DNA from: Mucilaginibacter paludis DSM 18603
Lineage (GTDB): Bacteria > Bacteroidota > Bacteroidia > Sphingobacteriales > Sphingobacteriaceae
Reading direction: 5' to 3'
Length of the DNA stretch: 64,000 nucleotides
NCBI RefSeq assembly: GCF_000166195.2
Contig: NZ_CM001403.1
Span: 8,110,877-8,174,876, forward strand
In this document: piece after piece, positions 53,492 through 61,677 of the stretch
Layout of the letters: every line of letters begins with the position of its first letter
How positions within the stretch are numbered: the first letter of the stretch is position 1
Notes under the pieces: generated by a model
The model's input: the letters and a program-made list of their open reading frames with translations, nothing else
The model's database searches: none
Told to the model about the DNA's origin: nothing
Translations under genes and position numbers: made by a program

Positions 53492-54148
53492 ATGAAAACA
53501 AACCAGGGTTTACAAACAGATGTTGAGAATGCGCTCCTTTGGGAGCCCTTATTACATACAGCTAAAATTAGTGTTATTGCAGAAGACGGTATCATCACAC
53601 TGGCCGGGACAGTTGACAGCTATGCCAAAAAAGCAGAAGCGGAAGAAGCTGCCAAAAAAGTGGCTGGGGTGAAAGTCATCATAGAACTGATCGAGGTCGT
53701 TTTGAGTAGTGAGATTCGCAAAACTGATCAGGAAATTGCCCGGGAGATATTAAGCACATTGGCGGCAAGCTGGGTTCCTGCAGAAAAATTAAAAATTAAG
53801 GTGGAGCATGGGGTGATAACACTGGAAGGAACACTTCAGTGGAATTTTCAAAAACAAACCGCCACCAAAAGTTTGAAAAACATTACCGGAATAACGAAAG
53901 TAAGAAACATGATCGTTATCAAGGCTGACACACCCGATGAAGTGGAGAAAAAGCACCTCGAAAATGCGCTCAAGCTCAATTGGTCTATGGATAATCAGGA
54001 TGTCAGGGTCGAGGTTGATGGCAAAACGGTTACTTTAACCGGTGTAGTTAATTCCTATTATCAAAAAGAAGAAGCGGAAAGGATCGCCTGGCAGGCGCCC
54101 GGTGTTAATACTGTGAAGAATGAACTGTCTCTTGAACTTAAAGATTAG
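53492..54148 (+). CDS. Triple BON-domain protein (copy 4)
   Basis: 218 residues, the most diverged of the four BON proteins (MKTNQGLQTDVENALLWEPL; KVEHGVITLEGTLQWNFQK; IAWQAPGVNTVKNELSLEL), with the same three-domain layout and no signal peptide. It precedes a small membrane protein (81 nt) and the heterodimeric ABC exporter, so it may be linked to the envelope as with copy 2. Confidence 0.92.
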   Translation: MKTNQGLQTDVENALLWEPLLHTAKISVIAEDGIITLAGTVDSYAKKAEAEEAAKKVAGVKVIIELIEVVLSSEIRKTDQEIAREILSTLAASWVPAEKLKIKVEHGVITLEGTLQWNFQKQTATKSLKNITGITKVRNMIVIKADTPDEVEKKHLENALKLNWSMDNQDVRVEVDGKTVTLTGVVNSYYQKEEAERIAWQAPGVNTVKNELSLELKD

Positions 54149-54229
54149 CATGTAATTAAGCGAGAAAATGAGGTCGTTTTCCCGGTCATGTCAATTTCCA
54201 TCCAAAGTATGATTTATTTGTAGCCACTT

Positions 54230-54631
54230 ATGTCAAACTCTACCCAGATCTTTTGGCTTTTCTTATTAGCCATCCCGATAGCCTGTGTCGCCTGGACAGT
54301 AACGCATGAAGAAGTATTCCGGGAACCAAGGGAATATTGCGTTAAACGAAGTAAGGAAGGAAAGACACTGCTGGAAAGGAAGTTTTTTTACCTGTTTACC
54401 TGCGAGTATTGCTTCAGCCACTACGTAACCATTATATTTTTATTGCTGACTGATTATAAGCTATTGATGACAAACTGGACAGGTTACGTGATAGCTGGGT
54501 TTGCATTGGTTTATGTGGCCAACGCCTATATGAGTTTGTTTGGCCTGATCCGCCAGGATATTGTCAAGGAAAAAACCGAGATCAAAGTAATGGAGATCAC
54601 AACCGAAAAATCAAAACCCCCTTCTTCGTGA
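54230..54631 (+). CDS. Small membrane protein with CxxC motif, DUF1360-like
   Basis: 133 residues. An N-terminal transmembrane segment (about 8-26), then a polar stretch, YLFTCEYCFSHYVTIIFLL (CxxC at about 56-59 followed by a second helix) and a third helix about 80-105. The CxxC just before a helix resembles the DUF1360 family. It lies 13 nt before the first ABC gene and is probably part of that operon. Function unknown. Confidence 0.7.
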   Translation: MSNSTQIFWLFLLAIPIACVAWTVTHEEVFREPREYCVKRSKEGKTLLERKFFYLFTCEYCFSHYVTIIFLLLTDYKLLMTNWTGYVIAGFALVYVANAYMSLFGLIRQDIVKEKTEIKVMEITTEKSKPPSS

Positions 54632-54644
54632 AAGCTGAGAATTC

Positions 54645-56369
54645 ATGAAAAAATACCTTCCCTTTTTCGCCAAATATAAGAAGGCCCTGATCCTCGCGCC
54701 ATTATTGGTCATTATCGATGTCATATGCGAAATTGTGCAACCGTTCCTGATGTCTAAAATCGTGGATCTTGGAGTAAAGCAGAAAGACCTGACATATATC
54801 CTGCATACCGGTGGCTTTATGGTGATTTTATCCCTGGTCGCCATAGCAGCCAACGTCGGCAATATCTATTACTCTTCTCAAATTTCTGTCGGCTTTGCCG
54901 CGGAACTCAGAAAAGGAATGTTCAGCAAAATACAGGAATTTTCTTTCTCCAATTTAGACAGGTTCAGTTCCGCATCACTTACCACCCGGATGACCAATGA
55001 CGTTAATATTATTCAGAATGTGATCATGATGTCACTTCGTTTATTATTCCGCGCGCCATTGATGTTGCTGTTTGCTGTGGTTATTGCCGTTACTATTAAT
55101 GCTGGTTTGGCGATTATTATCGCTGTTGCTATCCCGGTTTTAGCCATTTGCATGTATGTCATTTTACACAAGGGCTTTCCGTTCTTTGAAAAAATGCAGC
55201 AAAAGCTGGATCGAGTCAACGCAGTCGTTCAGGAAAACCTGGTGAATGTACGCGTAGTTAAATCCTTTGTCCGGGAAGATTTCGAAAAGAAGAAGTTTGG
55301 GTACGCCAATGATGAATTAAGAGCCATGGCGGTTAAGGCATCTGGCATGGTTGTGCTGATCATGCCTGTGATGCAACTGGTGATGAATTTGTCCGTCGTA
55401 GCCATCGTCTGGTTTGGTGGAAAAGCGATTATTGCAGGCACTTTCCAGGTTGGGCAGCTGATGTCATTTATTACCTACATCACCCAAATACTGATGTCAC
55501 TGATGATGCTGTCTATGATAATTATGACCTTCTCCAGAGCTGAAGCCTCATCTGACAGGGTATTGGAAATATTAAACACAACAATTGATATCGTTGATTC
55601 GCCTGCCGCAAAAGAAAAGAATCTCCAGGTCGGTTTGGGAAAAGTTGAGTTTAGAAATGTATTTTTCAAATACCATGCTGATGGAACGGAATTCGTTTTG
55701 AAAAACATCAATTTAGTAATTAAGCCGGGTGAAACCGTCGCGCTTATAGGTGCAACGGGAGCCGCCAAAAGTACGCTGGTTCAATTGATCCCGAGATTGT
55801 ATGATGTGACCAGCGGAACAGTATTGATTGACGACGTGGATGTTCGCGATTACACTTTGCCAAACCTTCGCAATAACCTTAAACTGGTGCTGCAGCAAAA
55901 TGAACTGTTTTCGGGTACGGTCAGACAAAACCTTAAATGGGGAAATCAAAAAGCTACAGATGATCAAATAATAACTGCTGCTAAAGATGCCCAGGCCCAT
56001 GATTTTATCATGTCCCTTCCCGAACAATATGAGACAATTTTGGGACAAAGCGGAGTCAACGTATCAGGCGGGCAAAAACAGCGGCTTTGTATTGCCCGGG
56101 CAATTCTGCGCAAGCCGGTCATATTAATTCTGGATGATAGTACCAGCGCGGTTGATACCATCACGGAAGCTAAAATGCGGTCATCATTTCGGGAGCATCT
56201 GAAAGGAACAACCATATTCATCATAGCGCAAAGGATCAGTTCGATCGTATCAGCAGACAATATCGTTTTATTGGATAATGGCGAAATAATCGGCACTGGC
56301 TCCCACGACGCGCTAATTAAAAACAGCTCCGTTTACCAGGAAATTTATAACTCTCAGCAGTTACAATGA
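54645..56369 (+). CDS. ABC exporter half, degenerate ATPase site (TmrA/MdlA-like)
   Basis: 574 residues: six-helix transmembrane domain (about 10-315), then an ATPase domain (about 335-570). Walker A reads GATGAAKSTL (Ala in place of the third Gly), the signature is VSGGQKQRLCIAR, and Walker B is LILDDSTSAVD, where the usual catalytic Glu is Asp. This is the degenerate half expected in heterodimeric exporters such as TM287/288. It overlaps the partner gene by 4 nt (ATGA). Confidence 0.92.
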   Translation: MKKYLPFFAKYKKALILAPLLVIIDVICEIVQPFLMSKIVDLGVKQKDLTYILHTGGFMVILSLVAIAANVGNIYYSSQISVGFAAELRKGMFSKIQEFSFSNLDRFSSASLTTRMTNDVNIIQNVIMMSLRLLFRAPLMLLFAVVIAVTINAGLAIIIAVAIPVLAICMYVILHKGFPFFEKMQQKLDRVNAVVQENLVNVRVVKSFVREDFEKKKFGYANDELRAMAVKASGMVVLIMPVMQLVMNLSVVAIVWFGGKAIIAGTFQVGQLMSFITYITQILMSLMMLSMIIMTFSRAEASSDRVLEILNTTIDIVDSPAAKEKNLQVGLGKVEFRNVFFKYHADGTEFVLKNINLVIKPGETVALIGATGAAKSTLVQLIPRLYDVTSGTVLIDDVDVRDYTLPNLRNNLKLVLQQNELFSGTVRQNLKWGNQKATDDQIITAAKDAQAHDFIMSLPEQYETILGQSGVNVSGGQKQRLCIARAILRKPVILILDDSTSAVDTITEAKMRSSFREHLKGTTIFIIAQRISSIVSADNIVLLDNGEIIGTGSHDALIKNSSVYQEIYNSQQLQ

Positions 56370-58195
56370 TGAGCGACAGCAACGAAAAATATCAGGCCAA
56401 GAACAACGCCCGGCTGGCACCAGCAGGCCTCCCCGGAAAACACGGGCATCTATCCATAGAAAAACCCAAAAATTCACGGCTCGTCATCATTCGCCTGTGG
56501 CGCTACTTAAGCCGGCAAAGGGCTTTGCTGTTTCTGGTCCTTTTTCTTTTGCTGATCAATATTGGTTCTACTTTGCTGGGTTCTTATCTTTTGCGTCCGA
56601 TTATTAACAACTACATCATTCCCCGTAATATTCCCGGATTGATAAGTATGATTCTACTACTGGCTGGTATTTATATAATCGGTGCCATCACCGGTATCTA
56701 TCTGAACCGGCTGATGATCGTGATCGCGCAAAAAACGATCAGTGCTATTCGCACCGATGTGTTTAGCAAATTACAGATATTGCCTTTAAAGTTTTTTGAC
56801 AGTACTAGCCATGGGGAGCTGATGAGCCGTTTTACAAACGATATGGATAATGTTAGTGACGCTTTAAACACCAGCATCCTGCAGTTATTTACAAGTGCCA
56901 TTACGCTGACCGGGATCTTTACCCTAATGGTTTATATAAGTCCTTTGCTTACCGTAGTAACGCTAATTGTTGTTCCTTTTATGCTATGGGTCGCATCTGC
57001 CATCATAAAAAAAAGCAAGGGTTTTTTTGCCAACCAGCAAATAGCGCTCGGCGCTGTCGATGGCTATATTGAAGAGATGATTACCGGCCAAAAAGTTGTG
57101 AAGGTTTTTTGTTTTGAAGCCGTAGCGGAAGACGACTTTGAAAAGTTGAATTTTGATCTTCGGGATAAGGCGACCAAGGCTCAGTTATATTCAGGTGTGA
57201 TGCAACCGATCATCCAAAACTTAAATACCATCAATTTCGCCTTAACAGCAACGGTAGGCGGCCTGTTGGCCATCTTCAGCGGTTTAGACCTCGGGGGATT
57301 GGCGGCTTTTTTGCAATATTCCAGGCAATTTGGCCGGCCTGTGAACGAGATATCAAGTCAGTATAATACGTTGCAGGGGGCGTTAGCCGGTGCTGAAAGA
57401 ATATTTCAGATCATGGACGAAATACCGGAAGTAGCTGATGCCGCGGCAGCGGTCCAATTGGTCAATATTAAAGGCGACGTCCGGTTCAATGAGGTGACTT
57501 TCGGGTATGATAATGGTATCGCAGTGTTAAAAGAAATAGCCATTATTGCCAAAGCAGGTCAGAAAATCGCTTTAGTGGGTTCTACCGGCGCAGGTAAAAC
57601 AACCATCATGAACTTACTGCCCCGATTTTATGATATCTGGTCGGGACTCATCACGATCGATGGCATCGATATCATGAAGGTACAGCGCAGCAGCTTGAGA
57701 AAGTCACTCGCCATTGTATTGCAGGACACGCATCTTTTTACAGGATCAGTGATGGAAAATATCCGGTACGGCAGATTGGAGGCTAGTGACGAGGAAGTGG
57801 TTGCTGCTGCAACACTATCGGGTGCCGATTCATTTATCCAACGCTTGCCAAAGGGCTACCAAACCTTACTCCAAAATGACGGAGGTAACCTCAGCCAGGG
57901 GCAAAGGCAGTTGTTAAATATTGCGCGCGCTACGGTATCGCGGCCTTCTATATTGATATTAGACGAGGCCACCAGTTCCATTGATACGCGCACCGAGCAA
58001 TTTATACAAAAAGGATTGGATCAATTGATGAACGGACGTACCAGCTTTATCGTTGCGCACCGCTTGTCGACCGTTCGTAACGCGGATGAGATCCTGGTAC
58101 TTGAAAGCGGAGAAATTATAGAGCGCGGAAACCATAAAGAATTACTGGAAAAGAAAGGCAGATATTATCAATTATACCAGGGGCAGTTCGAGTGA
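56366..58195 (+). CDS. ABC exporter half, canonical ATPase site (TmrB/MdlB-like)
   Basis: 609 residues. An N-terminal polar extension of about 45 residues, a six-helix transmembrane domain (about 50-345), and an ATPase with Walker A GSTGAGKTTIMNL, Q-loop VLQDTHLFTGSV, signature LSQGQRQLLNIAR and Walker B ILILDEATSSID with the catalytic Glu, H-loop VAHRLSTVRNAD. It forms a heterodimer with the preceding gene product. The exporter's substrate (lipid, peptide or drug) is not evident. The gene converges with the GH130 gene. Confidence 0.93.
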   Translation: MMSDSNEKYQAKNNARLAPAGLPGKHGHLSIEKPKNSRLVIIRLWRYLSRQRALLFLVLFLLLINIGSTLLGSYLLRPIINNYIIPRNIPGLISMILLLAGIYIIGAITGIYLNRLMIVIAQKTISAIRTDVFSKLQILPLKFFDSTSHGELMSRFTNDMDNVSDALNTSILQLFTSAITLTGIFTLMVYISPLLTVVTLIVVPFMLWVASAIIKKSKGFFANQQIALGAVDGYIEEMITGQKVVKVFCFEAVAEDDFEKLNFDLRDKATKAQLYSGVMQPIIQNLNTINFALTATVGGLLAIFSGLDLGGLAAFLQYSRQFGRPVNEISSQYNTLQGALAGAERIFQIMDEIPEVADAAAAVQLVNIKGDVRFNEVTFGYDNGIAVLKEIAIIAKAGQKIALVGSTGAGKTTIMNLLPRFYDIWSGLITIDGIDIMKVQRSSLRKSLAIVLQDTHLFTGSVMENIRYGRLEASDEEVVAAATLSGADSFIQRLPKGYQTLLQNDGGNLSQGQRQLLNIARATVSRPSILILDEATSSIDTRTEQFIQKGLDQLMNGRTSFIVAHRLSTVRNADEILVLESGEIIERGNHKELLEKKGRYYQLYQGQFE

Positions 58196-58248
58196 TCCGG
58201 CCTCAATTGTATAAGCTGACTTAAACAATCATTTGAGTGCATCTCATC

Positions 58249-59322
58249 TTACGGCAACAGATCCGGTATTTTCATTGTAGCTACGCCAATGCAGTCATCC
58301 GCCATTCCGTAATAAACATCATAACGATCCGATTGGCCCAGGTCAGTCCGACAATCTATACCTGTGGGAAAAACCACATTAGCTATGGTCCCTATCCTTT
58401 CATCTTCCAGTTCCGGTATTAGCACAGGAGCTTTAGAACGGTAGCAGATTCTCATAGGCTCGTTTTCGGATAGAATCATTACGCCTGCTGAATAACATAA
58501 CTTCGGGCTATATTTTGTTGATCCCTCTAATTCATGTACTCCATGATAAACCAACAGCCAGCCGTGTCTGGTAAGTACAGGGGGCGCGCCCGCACCTATC
58601 TTCAATTGTTCCCATGCCTGCTCCGGACTGGCCAGTCTATGGTGCGAGGTGAATTGGGCGTGTCGGTAGGCAGCATCGGTTTCGTGCTTTAAGTTGCAAT
58701 AAGATATCCAGATGCTTTCTAGATCAAGATCGATTTTATGCTTTTTATCAAGTTTTACGATCTCCTCCGGGCTTGTACCCGGAAACAACGGCCTGTGCAG
58801 CATGGCCACGGAGGGGTGCCCATGAGGGCTTAGCATATCGATTGGAAAAAGGCTGGCATCCTTATCAAATACCCCGTTGAAATTAATATGCTTGTAAGGT
58901 GAAAAGCTAACCAGTCCCAGTCGTTCCCAATTTAAAAGATCCTTAGACTGTGCAATGGCGATCCGGGGCCCATCAGGCCCGTAAGCGGTGTAAGTCATCT
59001 GGAAATATTGTAAAGGTTCCACGTAAGTAATCCGCGCATCTTCACACCCCCCGCCACCACCTGGCCTTTTTTCGTAAGATTCCTGAGGTTCGAGGGCTAT
59101 TCCAAGTCGTTCTACTCCAAAAGGGTCACCGGCTTCGTTAAAAAGCACCCGAGCAATACCAATTCTCGAGTAATTACCCTTAGCAACCAATCTTGGAAAT
59201 AAATACAGATGACCGTCGGGGCCACGAACAACAGCCGGGTTACAAACCCCTTCTTCTTCCAGCGGATTACCAGGCTGGGATCTCATAATCGTACCCAGGC
59301 GGTTTAACTTAAATGGATTCAT
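58249..59322 (-). CDS. Glycoside hydrolase family 130 protein (mannoside phosphorylase-like)
   Basis: 357 residues with a five-bladed propeller pattern: EEEGVCNPAVVRGPDGHLYL, GGGGCEDARITYVE (the catalytic Asp lies in EDAR), DKDASLFP, and APPVLTRHGWLLVYHGV. GH130 enzymes are mostly beta-1,4-mannosyl or mannooligosaccharide phosphorylases that release mannose 1-phosphate. It overlaps the HAD gene by 14 nt, so the two are co-translated. No signal peptide, thus cytoplasmic. Confidence 0.88.
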   Translation of the reverse strand: MNPFKLNRLGTIMRSQPGNPLEEEGVCNPAVVRGPDGHLYLFPRLVAKGNYSRIGIARVLFNEAGDPFGVERLGIALEPQESYEKRPGGGGGCEDARITYVEPLQYFQMTYTAYGPDGPRIAIAQSKDLLNWERLGLVSFSPYKHINFNGVFDKDASLFPIDMLSPHGHPSVAMLHRPLFPGTSPEEIVKLDKKHKIDLDLESIWISYCNLKHETDAAYRHAQFTSHHRLASPEQAWEQLKIGAGAPPVLTRHGWLLVYHGVHELEGSTKYSPKLCYSAGVMILSENEPMRICYRSKAPVLIPELEDERIGTIANVVFPTGIDCRTDLGQSDRYDVYYGMADDCIGVATMKIPDLLP

Positions 59323-60091
59323 GCTTCTTTTTGTTATCCATATTTAAATAAGCAATAATGGTTTGTATAACTATTTTGGTTTCACCGGGGTTTTTTACTT
59401 CAATGCAAGCCACCCCGGTTGTAGTTGCCGGATGGTCGTTGCCTCCCTCAAACAGCGCGTCACCGATGAATATAGTTTTTCTGATTTTAATGTCAAGTAT
59501 TTGATGGAGTTTGTAAATACCATAGGCCTTGTCAACTCCGCGTTTAGTAATATCAATAGAAGTAGCACCACCCATTTCCACAGAGAATTCTGGAAGCGTT
59601 TTTTCGAGTAAGGATTTTATTTTTCTGCGTTTGGCAAAGTCGGGATCAAATTTTCTTTTTTCATTGAGCGGAGCCTGCTGACCAAGTGCTGAGAAGGTGA
59701 CCTGGCTTCCCCGGTCTTCTATTTGTTCTCCCCAGGTCTTTTCAATTTTCAAACCTGATCCGGCTACCGCTTTTTGCAAATTGTCAATTATGCGATTTGC
59801 TTCGATCTTTGTAAAATTTTCAGTATACAGTTGCTTCCATCCTGATCTGTACTGATAATATTTAGCACCGCAAGTAGGCAGTATAATGAGGTTTTTTAGA
59901 AACTGCTTTTGAGGTAACTTTGATAAAACCTGTTTTTGAAATTGGGGCCAGTCGCCCCCTGATATAATGGCAACTTTGGCAACTTGAATGAGCTTATTTA
60001 AAAGTTCGGCCATTTGAGTTTCTATAGCTGCCTTACTTTCTGCCAGTGTACCATCAAGATCAAACACTACCAGTTTTTTTAATTTTTTCAT
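59309..60091 (-). CDS. HAD-IIB phosphatase / phosphomannomutase-like protein
   Basis: 260 residues with HAD motif I VVFDLDGTLAES, motif II IISGGDW, a cap (about 85-185) and motif IV FIGDALFEGGNDHP. The C2-type cap and the GDALFEGGND motif resemble eukaryotic-type phosphomannomutase and related HAD-IIB phosphatases. It precedes GH130; mannose 1-phosphate from GH130 could be its substrate. Its ATG is 31 nt after the -7 element of S17. Confidence 0.88.
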   Translation of the reverse strand: MKKLKKLVVFDLDGTLAESKAAIETQMAELLNKLIQVAKVAIISGGDWPQFQKQVLSKLPQKQFLKNLIILPTCGAKYYQYRSGWKQLYTENFTKIEANRIIDNLQKAVAGSGLKIEKTWGEQIEDRGSQVTFSALGQQAPLNEKRKFDPDFAKRRKIKSLLEKTLPEFSVEMGGATSIDITKRGVDKAYGIYKLHQILDIKIRKTIFIGDALFEGGNDHPATTTGVACIEVKNPGETKIVIQTIIAYLNMDNKKKHESI

Positions 60092-60121
60092 AGGGTTTCT
60101 GATCTAATCCATAAGGTCATA

Positions 60122-60187
60122 CAAAGGTGATTCTTTGATTACTTTAAATATTACATGATTAGGGAAATCAGTTACATGATTCACACA
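60122..60187 (-). promoter_or_regulatory. Island-type promoter S17 (drives HAD-GH130)
   Basis: Minus-strand TGTGTGAATCATGTAA (60172-60187), a second perfect ATGTAA 21 bp on, -7 element CACCTTTG ending at 60122. Back to back with S18; only 8 bp separate the two 16-mers. Confidence 0.88.
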
Positions 60188-60195
60188 TATCTCAA

Positions 60196-60262
60196 TGTGT
60201 GAATCATGTAACTAAAACACAAAGTTGTATAACAACACAAAGCCGAATCTACCCTACTTTCG
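60196..60262 (+). promoter_or_regulatory. Island-type promoter S18 (drives PRC-barrel gene)
   Basis: TGTGTGAATCATGTAA at 60196-60211, ATAAC at the fixed offset, -7 element TACTTTCG ending at 60262; ATG 101 nt further. Confidence 0.83.
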
Positions 60263-60362
60263 TTATGCAAGCCCGAAGGGGCATTTTTCCGATTGTTATC
60301 CTTCCATGCTGATGGGCAATCAGTCAGGAAATTGTTGGCTATAAAAAAAATCAAATACTTAT

Positions 60363-61127
60363 ATGGAACGAAACATAAACAGCTTAACAGGCTATAGTTT
60401 AAAAGCTTCAAACGGGGAAATCGGAGACGTTAAAGAATTCTATTTTGACGATGAAACCTGGAAAATAGAATACTTAGTCATCAAGACCGGCGGCTGGCTA
60501 TCCGGTCGTGAAGTTTTGATCGCACCGCATGCAGTAAAAAAGGTGGATTGGCTTAATCGTTTTTTTAAGGTCAGTCTTACAAAAAAACAGGTCGAAAATA
60601 GCCCGGATATCGATATCCATAAACCTGTTTATCGTCAGCACGAAATCGAGTTATATGATCACTATGCCTGGGAAGGTTATTGGTTGAGTGGATTTTATCC
60701 CGGTGGTTATCTGGGTGTTAGTATTCCCTTTCCGTCAATTGAAGGTAAAGGCACTATGCCACCATCCAGCGATGAAAAAGGATCTAAGGATGATTTGCAT
60801 TTGCGCAGTACTAAAAAAGTAACCGGGTACCATGTTCATGCAAAGGACGGCGATATCGGGCATATTCACGATTTTGTCGTTGACGACCAGACCTGGCAGC
60901 TATTATACCTGGTTATTGACACCCATAACTGGTTAGGAGGAAAGAAAGTTATTATAGCGGTAGCTGATATTCTTAAAGTGGACTGGGATAATTCCAAAGT
61001 ATATGTAGATCTTACTATTTCAGCGGTTAAAAAAAGTAAGCTATTTAAAGAAACTGTATTTAATCCATGGGAAACAGAACGCGAGATAAAAGTTACTTTA
61101 CCTGTCATTCCGATGGAAATTTTATAA
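60363..61127 (+). CDS. Protein with two PRC-barrel domains
   Basis: 254 residues with tandem PRC-barrels: residues about 5-80 (LTGYSLKASNGEIGDVKEFY, WLSGREVLIAPHAV) and about 158-230 (VTGYHVHAKDGDIGHIHDFV, WLGGKKVIIAVADIL). They are joined by a Tyr/Trp/Gly/Pro-rich linker (YDHYAWEGYWLSGFYPGGY). PRC-barrel proteins of this size are common stress-induced proteins with unknown partners. Cytoplasmic. Monocistronic, behind promoter S18. Confidence 0.92.
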   Translation: MERNINSLTGYSLKASNGEIGDVKEFYFDDETWKIEYLVIKTGGWLSGREVLIAPHAVKKVDWLNRFFKVSLTKKQVENSPDIDIHKPVYRQHEIELYDHYAWEGYWLSGFYPGGYLGVSIPFPSIEGKGTMPPSSDEKGSKDDLHLRSTKKVTGYHVHAKDGDIGHIHDFVVDDQTWQLLYLVIDTHNWLGGKKVIIAVADILKVDWDNSKVYVDLTISAVKKSKLFKETVFNPWETEREIKVTLPVIPMEIL

Positions 61128-61262
61128 GGGAAATTTTGTACAGAAAAGGAATGTTTCAATTGTGGCAACTTTCCGGTTCCAATATTTAACGCATGAATCC
61201 TAAGCTATCTGGGTTTCCCAATCGTTTATAAAGAGCCCGCAAAACAGAAATAAAGCAGGCTG
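61128..61262. other. Short convergent intergenic region
   Basis: No gene, box or clear hairpin is seen between the PRC-barrel gene and the remnant of triosephosphate isomerase. Confidence 0.6.
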
Positions 61263-61654
61263 CTAGCTGTTACGAAAGCAACATATGATTTTCAGGGCAT
61301 TTAAAAGTGCCCGATCAATCTTTTTTGCAATCAGTTTATTGGTTTCATGTAAATAAAGCCAGCGTTCAGAAAGGCCAAGGATCACATAGTCTGCGCATGT
61401 TGACCGTATCATTTTCGCGGAAATCTCGCATCCGAGTCCGATTGGTGCGCATTTTGGGCGCCAATTGATATTCGGGAATGATTTTTTGATAGTTGGCCAA
61501 ATACATGCAAGTGGATAAATGGAGGGCAAATAATAATTTCCCGATTACCCTTTACCTCCTCGTGTACCAGCTTTAGCATTTCTGAAAATAAGGCTAAACC
61601 TTTTAAATAACTGTCGTTCATATTCCAGTTTGCCGCTATAACTTTATTTCGCAT
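61263..61654 (-). pseudogene. Triosephosphate isomerase remnant (frameshifted, truncated)
   Basis: The 5' part reads MRNKVIAANWNMNDSYLKGL, then EIIICPPFIHL and ISIGAQNAHQSDSD; after a frameshift near 61430 the other frame continues CEISAKMIRSTCADYVILGL, then SERWLYLHETNKLIAKKI. This is the N-terminal half of TIM. The catalytic Lys of the GNWKMN motif is Asn, the catalytic His of the GHSER motif is Leu, several residues of the AYTG loop are lost, and the C-terminal half is missing. It lies just downstream of class I aldolase, where a working tpiA copy would make sense. Confidence 0.85.
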
Positions 61655-61677
61655 CGTGTGGTTATTTATCTGATGAA

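Noticed and set aside
8802..60211. The box as a CRP or FNR site
   Set aside because: TGTGA is present, but the second half TCACA (CRP) or the TTGAT-N4-ATCAA dyad (FNR) is absent in all copies.
8751..60262. The promoters as sigma-54 type
   Set aside because: No GG/GC pair with the -24/-12 spacing is found; the downstream element is instead close to the Bacteroidota TAnnTTTG.
61409..61654. Functional triosephosphate isomerase
   Set aside because: Frameshift, missing catalytic residues and absence of the second half of the protein.
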